Assembly (NCBI GenBank): GCA_030613055.1
Contig: JAUWMR010000018.1
Span: 1 to 64,000 of the forward strand
Origin: Desulfobacteraceae bacterium
GTDB lineage: Bacteria > Desulfobacterota > DSM-4660 > Desulfatiglandales > Desulfatiglandaceae
Length of the DNA: 64,000 bases
Direction: 5' to 3'
Shown here: positions 8,850-16,716 of the stretch, piece by piece
Layout of the letters: every line of letters starts with the position of its first letter
How positions within the stretch are numbered: the first letter of the stretch is position 1
Program-made: the position numbers and the translations under genes
The notes under the pieces: model-generated
What the model was told of the DNA's origin: nothing
What the model saw: only the letters and a program-made list of their open reading frames with translations
The model's database searches: none

Positions 8850-9242
8850 TCAGGGTGAAACGCTGTATTGGGACAGAATTTTCTTTTGTCTTCTTATATA
8901 ACCGTCAAGATTATTAATTAAATCCTTCAACCCTGAATAATCTTCTTGTTTAGCACAAGAACTCAATGCAATGCCGGCATCTGTGACATACTCAAAACCA
9001 TATGATTTTCCTGAACCTTTCAGTTGATGCGCAACTTTGCGTATCTCCATCATATTTCTGTCTTCAAGATGCTTGATAAGCGGATCAATTTTTCGCGAAA
9101 GATCAAAAAAATACTTATCAAGGAGCTTCGCGGCCTTCTCAGGACCGAAAAGCTTCCCCATGTATGTATTCAGCAACCGGTTTTCCTCATCTGTCGAGCA
9201 TCTATTTTTATCAATGCATTTCAGATTTTCCGTCTCAATCAT
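8850..9242 (-). CDS. HPt domain protein
   Basis: A 130-residue single-domain phosphotransfer protein, the second in the window. The HPt core spans about 25-125 with the motif KVAHQLKGSGKSYGF carrying phospho-acceptor His72. It differs clearly from the first HPt (246-563), with an N-terminal tail of about 20 residues containing two Cys. It is transcribed away from the hybrid kinase at 9993, with a short cysteine-rich ORF between. The partner kinase is unknown; the hybrid kinases of this region all end in, or contain, receiver domains that could feed it. Confidence 0.85.
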   Translation of the reverse strand: MIETENLKCIDKNRCSTDEENRLLNTYMGKLFGPEKAAKLLDKYFFDLSRKIDPLIKHLEDRNMMEIRKVAHQLKGSGKSYGFEYVTDAGIALSSCAKQEDYSGLKDLINNLDGYIRRQKKILSQYSVSP

Positions 9243-9272
9243 AATCCCCCTTACACTCCCTCGTATGAAACT

Positions 9273-9542
9273 TCACCGAAAAAGTTTCCTTTTTTTGATC
9301 AAACTGGCCCTTTCGTCGGCCAGCGGCTGGGCTGAACCCTGAACCTTAAACCTGACAACCTGTGTAGTTACGTTTTTTTTTCCTTTCTTCCTGAACGAAA
9401 GACAATACATTTCTGGTGTACTGCTGCGAACTACTATATTAGGCAACTGCCTGCTAATAAAATCGAGGGCTCTACAGCCATGAGGAAATGCCTTATTCCA
9501 CGTAACATAATAGTGTTCGCACTTATGGCAGTCTATCATCAT
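9273..9542 (-). CDS. Small cysteine-rich conserved protein (IDCxxCxHYYVTW type)
   Basis: The readable core is IDCHKCEHYYVTWNKAFPHG followed by CRALDFISRQLPNIVV and an EMYCLSF motif. This is a compact four-Cys protein of a type I recognise as a small conserved family without firm function; the Cys pattern suggests metal binding. The open frame runs upstream to 9818, but that part shows no protein character and includes repeat sequence. I therefore place the start at ATG 9542, with ATG 9578 as an alternative; neither has a strong ribosome binding site. The last 30 or so residues also read into repeat sequence (GGTTCAGGGTT-like), so the native C-terminus may have been shorter. Confidence 0.55.
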   Translation of the reverse strand: MMIDCHKCEHYYVTWNKAFPHGCRALDFISRQLPNIVVRSSTPEMYCLSFRKKGKKNVTTQVVRFKVQGSAQPLADERASLIKKRKLFR

Positions 9543-9843
9543 TTCTATTGTGGGGCCCGGTCGTCTTGCAACTTGCATGATTTCCGTGTGGAAATCTGCC
9601 TCCCTCCAGGAGATTGGGTCAAGTTTTGCAGTCAAATTGCCGATGTAACATAATATATCATCAATGCAGGATCCATGCCCATCGAAGATTCCGCTATGCG
9701 GGGAATGACATGGTTTTATAATCGAAATGAAGCGAATATGGCACGACTTTTGAATGCTACCATAGTATGACAATTCAACAAATAGTGGTTTGAACACACT
9801 TGCAGGGTAATAGCTCAATATTTCGAGGTATAATTTTTACCGC

Positions 9844-9872
9844 GAAGGACATGACTTTAAAAACGAAATAAG
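9844..9872. repeat. 29-bp repeat at the broken 5' end of the kinase
   Basis: GAAGGACATGACTTTAAAAA followed by CGAAATAAG. Near-copies lie at 52157-52185 and about 9700-9731. The kinase reading frame becomes open immediately downstream, so the repeat marks the probable breakpoint of its missing 5' end. Confidence 0.65.
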
Positions 9873-9992
9873 ACCGAGGAAGGTATTAAATCTGAGGAAG
9901 CGACCATAGAGAACGAAGAAAAATATCGTTTATTTGCCGAGACCACAGGGGAAATCATTATAACCTGCGATCCTGGCGGAAAAATTACATAC

Positions 9993-11459
9993 ATGAACAA
10001 AGCAGGCCAAGAGGCAAGCGGATACAGCATCGGTGAAGCCCTCAAGCTGACCATACTGGACATCCTTCCTGATAGTGAACCTGCGTCCCTTGTGAATGAA
10101 TATCCGGCAGGACCGACCACCCGGAGAAATGAAACCAGTCTTTACGATGCAGAGTTCATCAATAAGGATGAAACCAGGATACCGGTTGAAGGGAGCATGT
10201 CGCCAATAATGGCCAACGGCAAACTGTCAGGGATTCTCATACTGGCTCGGGATCTTACCGAACGCAAAAAGATGGAAGAAGAGCTTCTGAAAATTCAAAA
10301 GTTCGAGTCTATCGGTGCTCTCGCCGGCGGCATTGCTCATGACTATAACAATATATTAGCCGTGATTATGGGGAACATCTCACTTGCGCAAACATATTTA
10401 GATACGGATGACAGGGTTTTCCAGTTATTAACTGAGGCTGAAAAGGCATCAGAGGTGGCAAAAAAACTGACCACAAGATTGCTTACCTTTTCAAAAGGGG
10501 GATCACCGGTCAGGAAGGTCGTTCACATTGCGCCAATACTTATGGGTGCAGTTGATTTCACCTTGAGCGGCTCAAATGTTAAATCTGATTTTTCTATTCC
10601 CAATGACCTTCGGCTGATCGAAGTTGATGAAAGCCAGATTGGCCAGGCTATCTACAATATAGTCGTTAATGCCATGGAGGCCATGCCCGGGGGGGGCACA
10701 ATTAATGTCAGAGCTGAAAATGCACGTATAAGCCCTGAAAACAACCCCGCCCCTAATGAAACAAACTACCTGAAGATATCCATTAAAGACCACGGGACCG
10801 GTATCCCTGAAGAGATTCTGGGGAAAATATCCGACCCCTATTTTTCAACCAAAGATATGGGAACACAGAAAGGAATAGGCTTAGGGCTCTCCATTTCCCA
10901 GTCTATAATCAAGAGACACGGTGGATATATTGATATCGAATCAAAAGTGGGTACTGGTACAACCTTTTTTATCTATCTCCCTGCAACTGGGAAAAAAATC
11001 AGCAGGAAGGTCCCGGTAAAAAAGCCTTTAAAAGAAAGCCGTATTAGCGGCGAGGGGAGGATCCTCGTGATGGATGATGAGGAGATGATCAGGGACCTCG
11101 CCGGCCAGATGCTTGGTCGCCTCGGCTATGATGTCGCATTGTCCGGAGATGGTGCGGAGGCAATCGACATTTACACAGAAGCAATGAAATCCGAAAGGCC
11201 CTTTGATCTCGTTGTTCTGGATCTGACTATCAGGGGTGGAATAGGGGGTAAAGAAACCATATCGAAACTTATTGAGATTGATCCCGGTATTAAAGCAATC
11301 GTTTCCAGTGGTTATTCGGATAGTTCCGTGATGTCTGATTATAAAAGCTATGGTTTTAAGGGTTCCATTGCTAAACCTTATAAACTCGAAGAATTAGACA
11401 ATATTCTATTTGAAGTCCTGAAGGAACCCACCGAACTAAAAACAGAAAGCTGTAAATAA
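9993..11459 (+). CDS. Hybrid sensor kinase PAS-HisKA-HATPase-REC, 5' end apparently lost
   Basis: From ATG 9993 the product has 488 residues: partial PAS (1-85), His box AGGIAHDYNN with His116, HATPase (about 215-330, GIGLGLSISQ), and a C-terminal receiver (about 348-470, Asp in VVLDLTIRGG). The same frame is open upstream to 9861 and encodes the missing front of the PAS domain (ENEEKYRLFAE, then IIITCDPGGKITYM), but contains no ATG, GTG or TTG. The real start is thus unclear: a rare ATT at 9885, or a gene truncated by the repeat that ends at 9872. It overlaps the following HDOD gene by one base (TAATG), implying translational coupling. Confidence 0.75.
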   Translation: MNKAGQEASGYSIGEALKLTILDILPDSEPASLVNEYPAGPTTRRNETSLYDAEFINKDETRIPVEGSMSPIMANGKLSGILILARDLTERKKMEEELLKIQKFESIGALAGGIAHDYNNILAVIMGNISLAQTYLDTDDRVFQLLTEAEKASEVAKKLTTRLLTFSKGGSPVRKVVHIAPILMGAVDFTLSGSNVKSDFSIPNDLRLIEVDESQIGQAIYNIVVNAMEAMPGGGTINVRAENARISPENNPAPNETNYLKISIKDHGTGIPEEILGKISDPYFSTKDMGTQKGIGLGLSISQSIIKRHGGYIDIESKVGTGTTFFIYLPATGKKISRKVPVKKPLKESRISGEGRILVMDDEEMIRDLAGQMLGRLGYDVALSGDGAEAIDIYTEAMKSERPFDLVVLDLTIRGGIGGKETISKLIEIDPGIKAIVSSGYSDSSVMSDYKSYGFKGSIAKPYKLEELDNILFEVLKEPTELKTESCK

Positions 11460-12394
11460 TGGCAAAAAAAGACCCCATAGACAGGATAAAGGATAAGATC
11501 GATGCCATTCCATTAATTAACGTGGCTGTCTTTGATATCATCTCCCTGTTGAATAGTCCTGACAGCAACTTTGAACAGATTACTGAAAAATTATCTCCTG
11601 ATCTTGCCGCACGGTTTCTAACCATGGCTAATTCGGTCTATTACGGGCTTGAGGTTCGATCCCTCAGTCATGCAGTGCGGCTGCTCGGTTACAGTGAAAT
11701 GAAGCACATTCTTGTCACGTCAATCGTGATAGATCAATTCAGCAAGCGCCTTGAGGATTTCAGTTTTGAAAGATTCCAGAAACAGGCCCAGTTCTGTGCG
11801 GCTGTTTCCAAGGTCCTGGGAGAAATTCTGGATTATGGAAAGCCGCAGGATCTGTTCACAGTGGCAATACTGCATAATGTCGGTAAACTGGTAATAGCAG
11901 TCCATTTTATAGACGAACACAAGAAAATAATTGCCTTGAAAAAATCAGAGGGAATCCCTACCAATGAGGCTGAACAAAAAATCCTGGGAATCAGCCACAA
12001 TGAAATCGGCGCCCTCGTCCTTGAAAACTCCAACATCCCTCAGGATATCTGTGATGCCGTGAGATTTCACCATGCAAGTGATCGTATTATTCCGGAAGGA
12101 TCTAATTATCAGTTAGAGCTTATATCAAGAGAGTCGGCAAAGATAACGGGTTTTTTTGCGCTGCCCGCTAAAATTGATCCCCTGGAAATCATGAACCAGT
12201 TAAGGGGAACTATTGAAAAAGGTCGGGAGATATACCGTGAAGGGATGAAAACAAAACCGCAGTCAAAAGGACACATGGAGGTCTTTGCTGAATTGTTAGA
12301 GCAGGTCTCCGGCTTGATTTACAGAGGACTGAAGGGTTTTAAAGAGAGGGTCCCTCTCGATGAACCCGAAAAAGGCTTTCTACGCAGGGAATAA
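11459..12394 (+). CDS. HDOD domain signalling protein
   Basis: A 311-residue cytoplasmic protein with an HDOD domain (about 10-210), an HD-related fold that has mostly lost the catalytic HD residues. It shows the typical SPDLAARFLTMANSVYYG and SLSHAVRLLGYSEMKHI segments. Members act as non-enzymatic output or scaffold modules in signalling, motility and stress responses. ATG 11459 overlaps the stop of the preceding hybrid kinase, so the two are one functional unit; the kinase receiver or the HDOD protein may be each other's partner. It ends 11 bp before a convergent gene. Confidence 0.85.
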   Translation: MAKKDPIDRIKDKIDAIPLINVAVFDIISLLNSPDSNFEQITEKLSPDLAARFLTMANSVYYGLEVRSLSHAVRLLGYSEMKHILVTSIVIDQFSKRLEDFSFERFQKQAQFCAAVSKVLGEILDYGKPQDLFTVAILHNVGKLVIAVHFIDEHKKIIALKKSEGIPTNEAEQKILGISHNEIGALVLENSNIPQDICDAVRFHHASDRIIPEGSNYQLELISRESAKITGFFALPAKIDPLEIMNQLRGTIEKGREIYREGMKTKPQSKGHMEVFAELLEQVSGLIYRGLKGFKERVPLDEPEKGFLRRE

Positions 12395-12405
12395 CTCCTG
12401 CCGGA

Positions 12406-12711
12406 TTACTTTTTTGACTCCCTGTTACGTTTCTTTACCAGATCGATGAACTCCTCCAGATTCTTCTCCGATCCGAACACATCATCATACAACTGCTCAC
12501 CCCAGAGGCTCAGCCCCAACTCGAAAATATCATGTATAAGCTTATCCGCGTTACCTGCCCCTTCAAATTTCAACACCTGGTAAAGGAGGTCATCAGGCAC
12601 CTTAATAGGATATACGGCCGCTGAGGTATTACCTTTTGTCTTCAGATAGTCCTGAACACTTTTAAGTATCTTCAAATTTATATATTTACCTTTATATTCT
12701 TCCTCATCCAT
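12406..12711 (-). CDS. Hypothetical protein downstream of roadblock gene
   Basis: A 101-residue acidic-basic protein that I do not recognise. Its middle (AAVYPIKVPDDLLYQVLKF, then a helix ADKLIHDIFELGLSLW) has the strand-helix-helix look of a ribbon-helix-helix domain, but this is only a pattern impression. The C-terminus is a charged helix (EEFIDLVKKRNRESKK). It follows the roadblock/LC7 gene after 39 bp on the same strand. ATG 12711 is preceded by an AAGG site. Confidence 0.65.
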   Translation of the reverse strand: MDEEEYKGKYINLKILKSVQDYLKTKGNTSAAVYPIKVPDDLLYQVLKFEGAGNADKLIHDIFELGLSLWGEQLYDDVFGSEKNLEEFIDLVKKRNRESKK

Positions 12712-12750
12712 TGCCTAATACCTTAAGTATCATTATCTTTGCTGTCACCT

Positions 12751-13158
12751 TCATTTATGGCTATCCTGCTCAAACAGGATGCTTTTAATCTTTCTAATAG
12801 CGTCGTTCATTTTCATCCGCAAAAGGCCCAGAGGAAAATCACTGCCGAATATGCTGACAAGCAATAAATCCGCCATTACTCTTCTGAAATGTATGTTCTC
12901 ATTTTCTCCTTTATGGAAAATCAAAGCAAAGTGATCATCTCCGATCATCCTTGCCATGGCATTTACGGCCGCGAAATTACTGGCGGCCAGGGCAGGCAGC
13001 AATCTATCAGCGTGTTTAAATTTGTTATTATCGCAATAGGCAATATCATTGCCTGCCATATCCACTAAAAAGGCACAATGAATCCCCTGATCAATAAAAT
13101 CATGCTGTAAAACTTCATATATACCGTCAATTTGTTCTTTTGCAAGTGTACGAGTCAA
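12751..13158 (-). CDS. Roadblock/LC7 domain protein
   Basis: A 135-residue protein with a roadblock/LC7 fold (about 10-115): GIHCAFLVDMAGNDIAYCDN, then LPALAASNFAAVNAMARMIG and an LLLVSIFG strand. In bacteria these proteins often regulate small Ras-like GTPases (MglB for MglA) or join polarity and motility systems. No MglA-type GTPase is visible beside it. The start is TTG 13158, with AGGT nine bases upstream; no ATG lies near enough. The neighbour downstream (12406-12711) is probably in the same operon. Confidence 0.8.
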   Translation of the reverse strand: MTRTLAKEQIDGIYEVLQHDFIDQGIHCAFLVDMAGNDIAYCDNNKFKHADRLLPALAASNFAAVNAMARMIGDDHFALIFHKGENENIHFRRVMADLLLVSIFGSDFPLGLLRMKMNDAIRKIKSILFEQDSHK

Positions 13159-13172
13159 TTTTATTCTACCTG

Positions 13173-13526
13173 TTATAAAAAATCCACATCAAAATAACAA
13201 TATTTATCTTCCCCCGGTTCCCCCTGTAAAGATGACCTGGAACAGTATCCTCCAAGGAGGCTGTCCGAGAATGGCTTCGTAGCGAGATCGAGCGAAAATT
13301 TTGAGGGCAAGTCGAAGATCTCGGACTTTGAGCGGGGGCGACAAGGCCAAAACGGCTGACAAAATAAATGCATCTCTTTCAGTTTGTATCTTTCGTCAAT
13401 AACGCCGTCTTCCGCCTTTCTTCCCATGGGCACCCAGCCCCCATGAGAGACACCTATGCTTATGGCCGTATCCAGAGCCGCCCTGTCTACCCCTGTTTGT
13501 CCTCCAGAAACTATTTTTGAGATCAT
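13173..13526 (-). pseudogene. Truncated molybdenum-carrier-like (YpsA/LOG superfamily) gene
   Basis: From ATG 13526 the first 52 residues ([20 protein letters not shown], then [17 protein letters not shown]) match the N-terminus of the 'putative molybdenum carrier' nucleotide-binding family. After about 13370 the similarity stops abruptly. The frame then runs through the 35-bp repeat block and out to 13173, with no family features in residues 53-118. The family usually needs about 150 residues of Rossmann-like fold, so this is a broken gene. The insertion includes the repeat shared with 5175-5209. Confidence 0.7.
13245..13369. repeat. Repeat insertion that disrupts the molybdenum-carrier-like gene
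   Basis: A block of about 120 bp running from CCAAGGAGGCTGTCCGAG through GGCTTCGTAGCGAGATCGAG to GGGGGCGACAAGG. Its part 13308-13342 matches 5175-5209 in inverted orientation. It lies exactly where protein similarity in the surrounding gene ends. Borders are approximate. Confidence 0.55.
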
Positions 13527-13581
13527 CGCACATTCCTTCGGCCTGTTCAACCCTGAACCATTGCCTGGCTCCCCACTTTTT

Positions 13582-14562
13582 TTAAGATCCAATTTCACCC
13601 GCAGGGGCCAGGCTGTCGGGAAGAGTCTTGCCAAGAGGCTGGTACAGTTGGACGAGCCAGGTCTCTTCAGGTGTTTTTATGTGACATCTGGAGAGAAGTC
13701 TTCCGGGATAATATTTATAGTGCTTGATCTCTGAACGCACTAATCGCCTGACATGCAGACGAAACCAGCGCCTGTAGAGACCATACACGGCCTTCGAAGT
13801 AATAACCAGGTGCATGGAGCTTAAGCGCCGGATGGACGGAACGCGGGACGCGTATGCCTTACCCGCCCAGACAATCTCCTCGTCTTTCTCTTTCTGCTCA
13901 TCAAAAAATGTATCCAGAGAAAACGGCAGTAAAAGCACATCGCCTTTTGTCAGACCCCGCGTAAAAAATGACTTTGTCCTGAAAAAAAGTGACGCAAAAA
14001 GCATGCGAACGGTCCTGAAAAGCAGGGGTAAAAAAAACATGATAAGCGCAAGACAGCTTAGAGTGAGGAAAAAGCTCAGTTTAGGATAAGCTAATGTAAG
14101 GAACGAAAACCCGACAACTCCCAGATCTTCACCAGTGCTGACCAGAATATTGGAAACAGGTTCGGGGCTGGCATTGATCACGAGCCTGGTTCCTGCTTTG
14201 GTGAAATGCGCGGCCGACGCGAGGCTGGCCCCTAACATAAAAACAATCACCTCTAAGGCCGGAGACGCCTCCCCTACCTGCATCAGGGCGATCATGGCAC
14301 CGCCTAAAGGCCGGATAATTGTATGTATGCTGTCCCATAGCGTGTCCAGCCCCTGAATCTTATCCATAAAAAATTCGACGAAGTAAAGCATTAGGGCAAC
14401 AAAAATGATCCCACCATTTGCAAGGACCTGAAATTCCGGGGGAAGACCCTGGATCAGTTCAAACCGTGTGCAAATACCTACAACGGCCACAGTGGCATAA
14501 AGATTGATCCCGGATATAAACGACAGCCCTAATATGTATCCAAGTTGAGCGATTATTTCCAT
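13582..14562 (-). CDS. DUF4126 family membrane protein
   Basis: A 326-residue inner-membrane protein. The N-terminal two thirds match DUF4126: a glycine-rich first segment [19 protein letters not shown], then helices around 45-65, 85-110, 140-165 and 165-190. The C-terminal third (about 205-326) is hydrophilic, Arg-rich and probably cytoplasmic, with no recognised domain. Function is unknown. ATG 14562 follows AGGTGAG. The tail overlaps the region from which the broken molybdenum-carrier-like gene starts, and both are on the same strand. Confidence 0.75.
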   Translation of the reverse strand: MEIIAQLGYILGLSFISGINLYATVAVVGICTRFELIQGLPPEFQVLANGGIIFVALMLYFVEFFMDKIQGLDTLWDSIHTIIRPLGGAMIALMQVGEASPALEVIVFMLGASLASAAHFTKAGTRLVINASPEPVSNILVSTGEDLGVVGFSFLTLAYPKLSFFLTLSCLALIMFFLPLLFRTVRMLFASLFFRTKSFFTRGLTKGDVLLLPFSLDTFFDEQKEKDEEIVWAGKAYASRVPSIRRLSSMHLVITSKAVYGLYRRWFRLHVRRLVRSEIKHYKYYPGRLLSRCHIKTPEETWLVQLYQPLGKTLPDSLAPAGEIGS

Positions 14563-14577
14563 TTTCTCACCTGTATG

Positions 14578-14759
14578 TAACGGTCTCGTAAAAAGTCACA
14601 TTTTCCTATTTATCTGGATTCCCGCCGTAGTTTATCCCCGCCCCGGGGGCGGGAGCTCGGAATGACAATAAAGCATTTAATATCAAGCAGATATGATAGC
14701 CGTCATACCCGCGAAAGCGGGTATCCAGGCGTTAAAATGACTTTTTGCGAGACTATCAA
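14578..14759. repeat. Family-1 inverted-repeat element, copy C
   Basis: A 182-bp element with ends TAACGGTCTCGTAAAAAGTC and the complement of TTTGATAGTCTCGCAAAAAG. The interior carries two hairpin modules, TCCCGCCGTAGTTTATCC and ACCCGCGAAAGCGGGT. It fills the gap between the DUF4126 and TM2 genes. Confidence 0.8.
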
Positions 14760-14772
14760 ACCTTTTATGCTG

Positions 14773-14991
14773 CTACCAGTTTTGCAGTTTATTCCCCTGC
14801 TTGTCAGTGAATGAGCCAATGATGATAAGGATAAAATCCACCACAACACCAATCCCTACAATTCCTGCTGTCAAAAGCCAAATTATCGCCGTCACAATTT
14901 TCCCCACATAGAATCGGTGAACTCCAAACACCCCAAAGAAAAAACATAAAAGAAGAGCTGCCAGTCTGTTCTTCTTTGATACATTTGCCAT
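14773..14991 (-). CDS. TM2 domain membrane protein
   Basis: A 72-residue protein with the TM2 pattern: a charged N-terminus (KKNRLAALLLCFFFGVFGVHR), FYVGK, then a second membrane helix IIWLLTAGIVGIGVVVDFIL, ending in a short polar tail. TM2 proteins are small membrane proteins without an established role in bacteria. The start at ATG 14991 has an excellent GGGAGG site. It lies 33 bp downstream of the TPR gene and is probably in its operon. Confidence 0.85.
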   Translation of the reverse strand: MANVSKKNRLAALLLCFFFGVFGVHRFYVGKIVTAIIWLLTAGIVGIGVVVDFILIIIGSFTDKQGNKLQNW

Positions 14992-15024
14992 CTCTTATCC
15001 TCCCTAAAGCTTGATGTTGTCTGC

Positions 15025-16065
15025 TCAAACCATAACCTCAGCCCCTTTGACATCTCTGGCGACCCGGGGATGCTTCCGGATAAAATCCCTGAATTCGGCA
15101 GCAACTCGCCAGTCATCAGGCTCTTTCTCAACTAACATGGTAAGTATTTCCAATGCCTTTTTCACATGATTTCTCCTGGTACTGATCCTCGCCATTCCTA
15201 TATGCGCAAACTTGTCATATCCGATAGTAAGGGCCTTTTCATAATTCGCCTCAGCCTTTTCAAGATCCTTCAGGTACAGATAGCCGTCTCCGATTCTGGT
15301 TATGGCAATCCTCGGATCCATGCCATGTTTCATGGCCAGTTCCCATGCCTTTATTGCAGACGGGTAATCCTTTAGCCCCCTGAGGCAATCAGCCTTTCCA
15401 TGCCATGCGTAAGAATCCCGCGGATTGATTTCAAGAACCTTATTATAATAATCAATTGCCTTTTCAAACTGCCTTCGCCTGCGATAAATGTTTGCTGCGG
15501 AAGTAAGCGCTAACACGCAATCATTTGAAGCACGAATCAGTTTTTCAAAATACTCCAGCCCTTTTTCATCCTGCCCCCCCTGCAGGTAGATACTCCCTAA
15601 GCCCATTAAGGCAAACTGGTCATCAGTATTGATCTTGAGCGCCATCACATAATATTTCTTTGCTTTTTCCAGATCCCCCTTTTTCCTGAAAGAATCAGCC
15701 ACCCTCGTCATTACCCCGTAATCATCAGGATGCAGCGACAAATACTTAAGCCAGACCTTCAGACCTTTATCCAGTTCTCGCAACCCTCTATACGCGTCTC
15801 CCAGCCCTAAAAGCGCATACTTGTTTTTTTCCTCGATCTTGAGGGCATTATTGTAATAGTCAACCGCTTCTTCAAACTGTTTTCTTTTTCGCTTCAAGTC
15901 ACCAATACCGACCAGCGCAAATACGTCGTCAGGGTCTATTTTCAGGATCTGGGCGAATTTCTCTTCGGCTTCCTTATATTTCCCCTGTCTTTTCAACCTG
16001 CTGGCAAGCATGCCTAAACTTTTTAAACCACTGTCTATATCGCTTATCTTTTTATACTCTTTCAT
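15025..16065 (-). CDS. TPR repeat protein
   Basis: A 346-residue protein built almost wholly of tetratricopeptide repeats (about nine units of 34 residues, from residue 15 to 330), for example YKEAEEKFAQILKIDPDD and YYVMALKINTDDQFALMGLG. It is expected to be a protein-protein scaffold. There is no signal peptide from the chosen start. The open frame continues upstream to 16290, but that part is a GC-rich repeat translated in passing; ATG 16065 follows GAGGAA and begins MKEYKKISD. The TM2 gene follows. Confidence 0.85.
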   Translation of the reverse strand: MKEYKKISDIDSGLKSLGMLASRLKRQGKYKEAEEKFAQILKIDPDDVFALVGIGDLKRKRKQFEEAVDYYNNALKIEEKNKYALLGLGDAYRGLRELDKGLKVWLKYLSLHPDDYGVMTRVADSFRKKGDLEKAKKYYVMALKINTDDQFALMGLGSIYLQGGQDEKGLEYFEKLIRASNDCVLALTSAANIYRRRRQFEKAIDYYNKVLEINPRDSYAWHGKADCLRGLKDYPSAIKAWELAMKHGMDPRIAITRIGDGYLYLKDLEKAEANYEKALTIGYDKFAHIGMARISTRRNHVKKALEILTMLVEKEPDDWRVAAEFRDFIRKHPRVARDVKGAEVMV

Positions 16066-16077
16066 CAATTCCTCTAT

Positions 16078-16320
16078 GTACGCTACGCCTACTCCCCCCC
16101 GGACCTGCCCGCCGGACCTGCTTGCAGTACGGCAGGCGGGCGGCAGGCGGGGCGAAGCGAGAAATCTTGAACGGGTAATTAAAAACATAAGATTTCTCTC
16201 CCGCCGCTGGCGGGATTCGAAACCGGGAACCCGCTGCGAAGCAGTGGGACTGAGCCACAGCAAAGCTGTGCGAAGAAATGACATATTCACTAAATCCGAC
16301 TTTTTACGAAGCTGTGAATT
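16078..16320. repeat. GC-rich palindromic cluster and a solo family-1 end
   Basis: Contains GGCAGGCGGGCGGCAGGCGG facing CCTGCCCGCC near 16100-16155, and a 10-bp inverted repeat GAGAAATCTT/AAGATTTCTC at 16159-16198. A further block reads GCGGGATTCGAAACCGGG. It ends with a solo family-1 terminus GACTTTTTACGAAGCTGTGA at 16298-16317. The TPR open frame reads into it but shows no TPR character there. Confidence 0.6.
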
Positions 16321-16480
16321 TTGACGGCTTCGTAAAAAGTCTCCAAGGCCGTCACTCCCGCGAAGGCGGGAGTCCAGAAGTGGTTGATTTTCCTGGATTC
16401 CCGCCCCTCCCTTCGATGGGGCAAGCTCTTTGCAGGAATGACGAAAGCGGGTCCTTTCTGACTTTTTACGAGTTCATCAA
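16321..16480. repeat. Family-1 inverted-repeat element, copy D
   Basis: A 160-bp element between TTGACGGCTTCGTAAAAAGT and the complement of TTGATGAACTCGTAAAAAGT. The interior has TCCCGCGAAGGCGGGA and a second partial hairpin. It begins a few bases after the solo family-1 end at 16298-16317. The remaining spacer to the next gene (16481-16716) shows nothing recognisable. Confidence 0.8.
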
Positions 16481-16716
16481 TTTTTATATATCAAAAAAGC
16501 CGTTGAAAGGCAAAGATAGAAACAACGAACACAAAAAATGGCATTGAGGTTTCCTTATGTATGTCATATCATAAAATTTTATTTAATCTGTGGAAATGAA
16601 CTACCTCGTAGCAAGCTACGGGAAATTAACCCTTGTCCGCCTTTGGCGGATTAAATGGTCACTTGCTCAACAGGAGTCAAATTTTCCTGGATATTACTGA
16701 TTTGGAGGACTTGAAA

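Noticed and set aside
16200-16275. T-arm-like text GGTTTCGAATCCC suggesting a tRNA end
   Set aside because: The stem-loop has wrong size and no acceptor, D or anticodon arms can be formed; it is part of a GC-rich repeat cluster.
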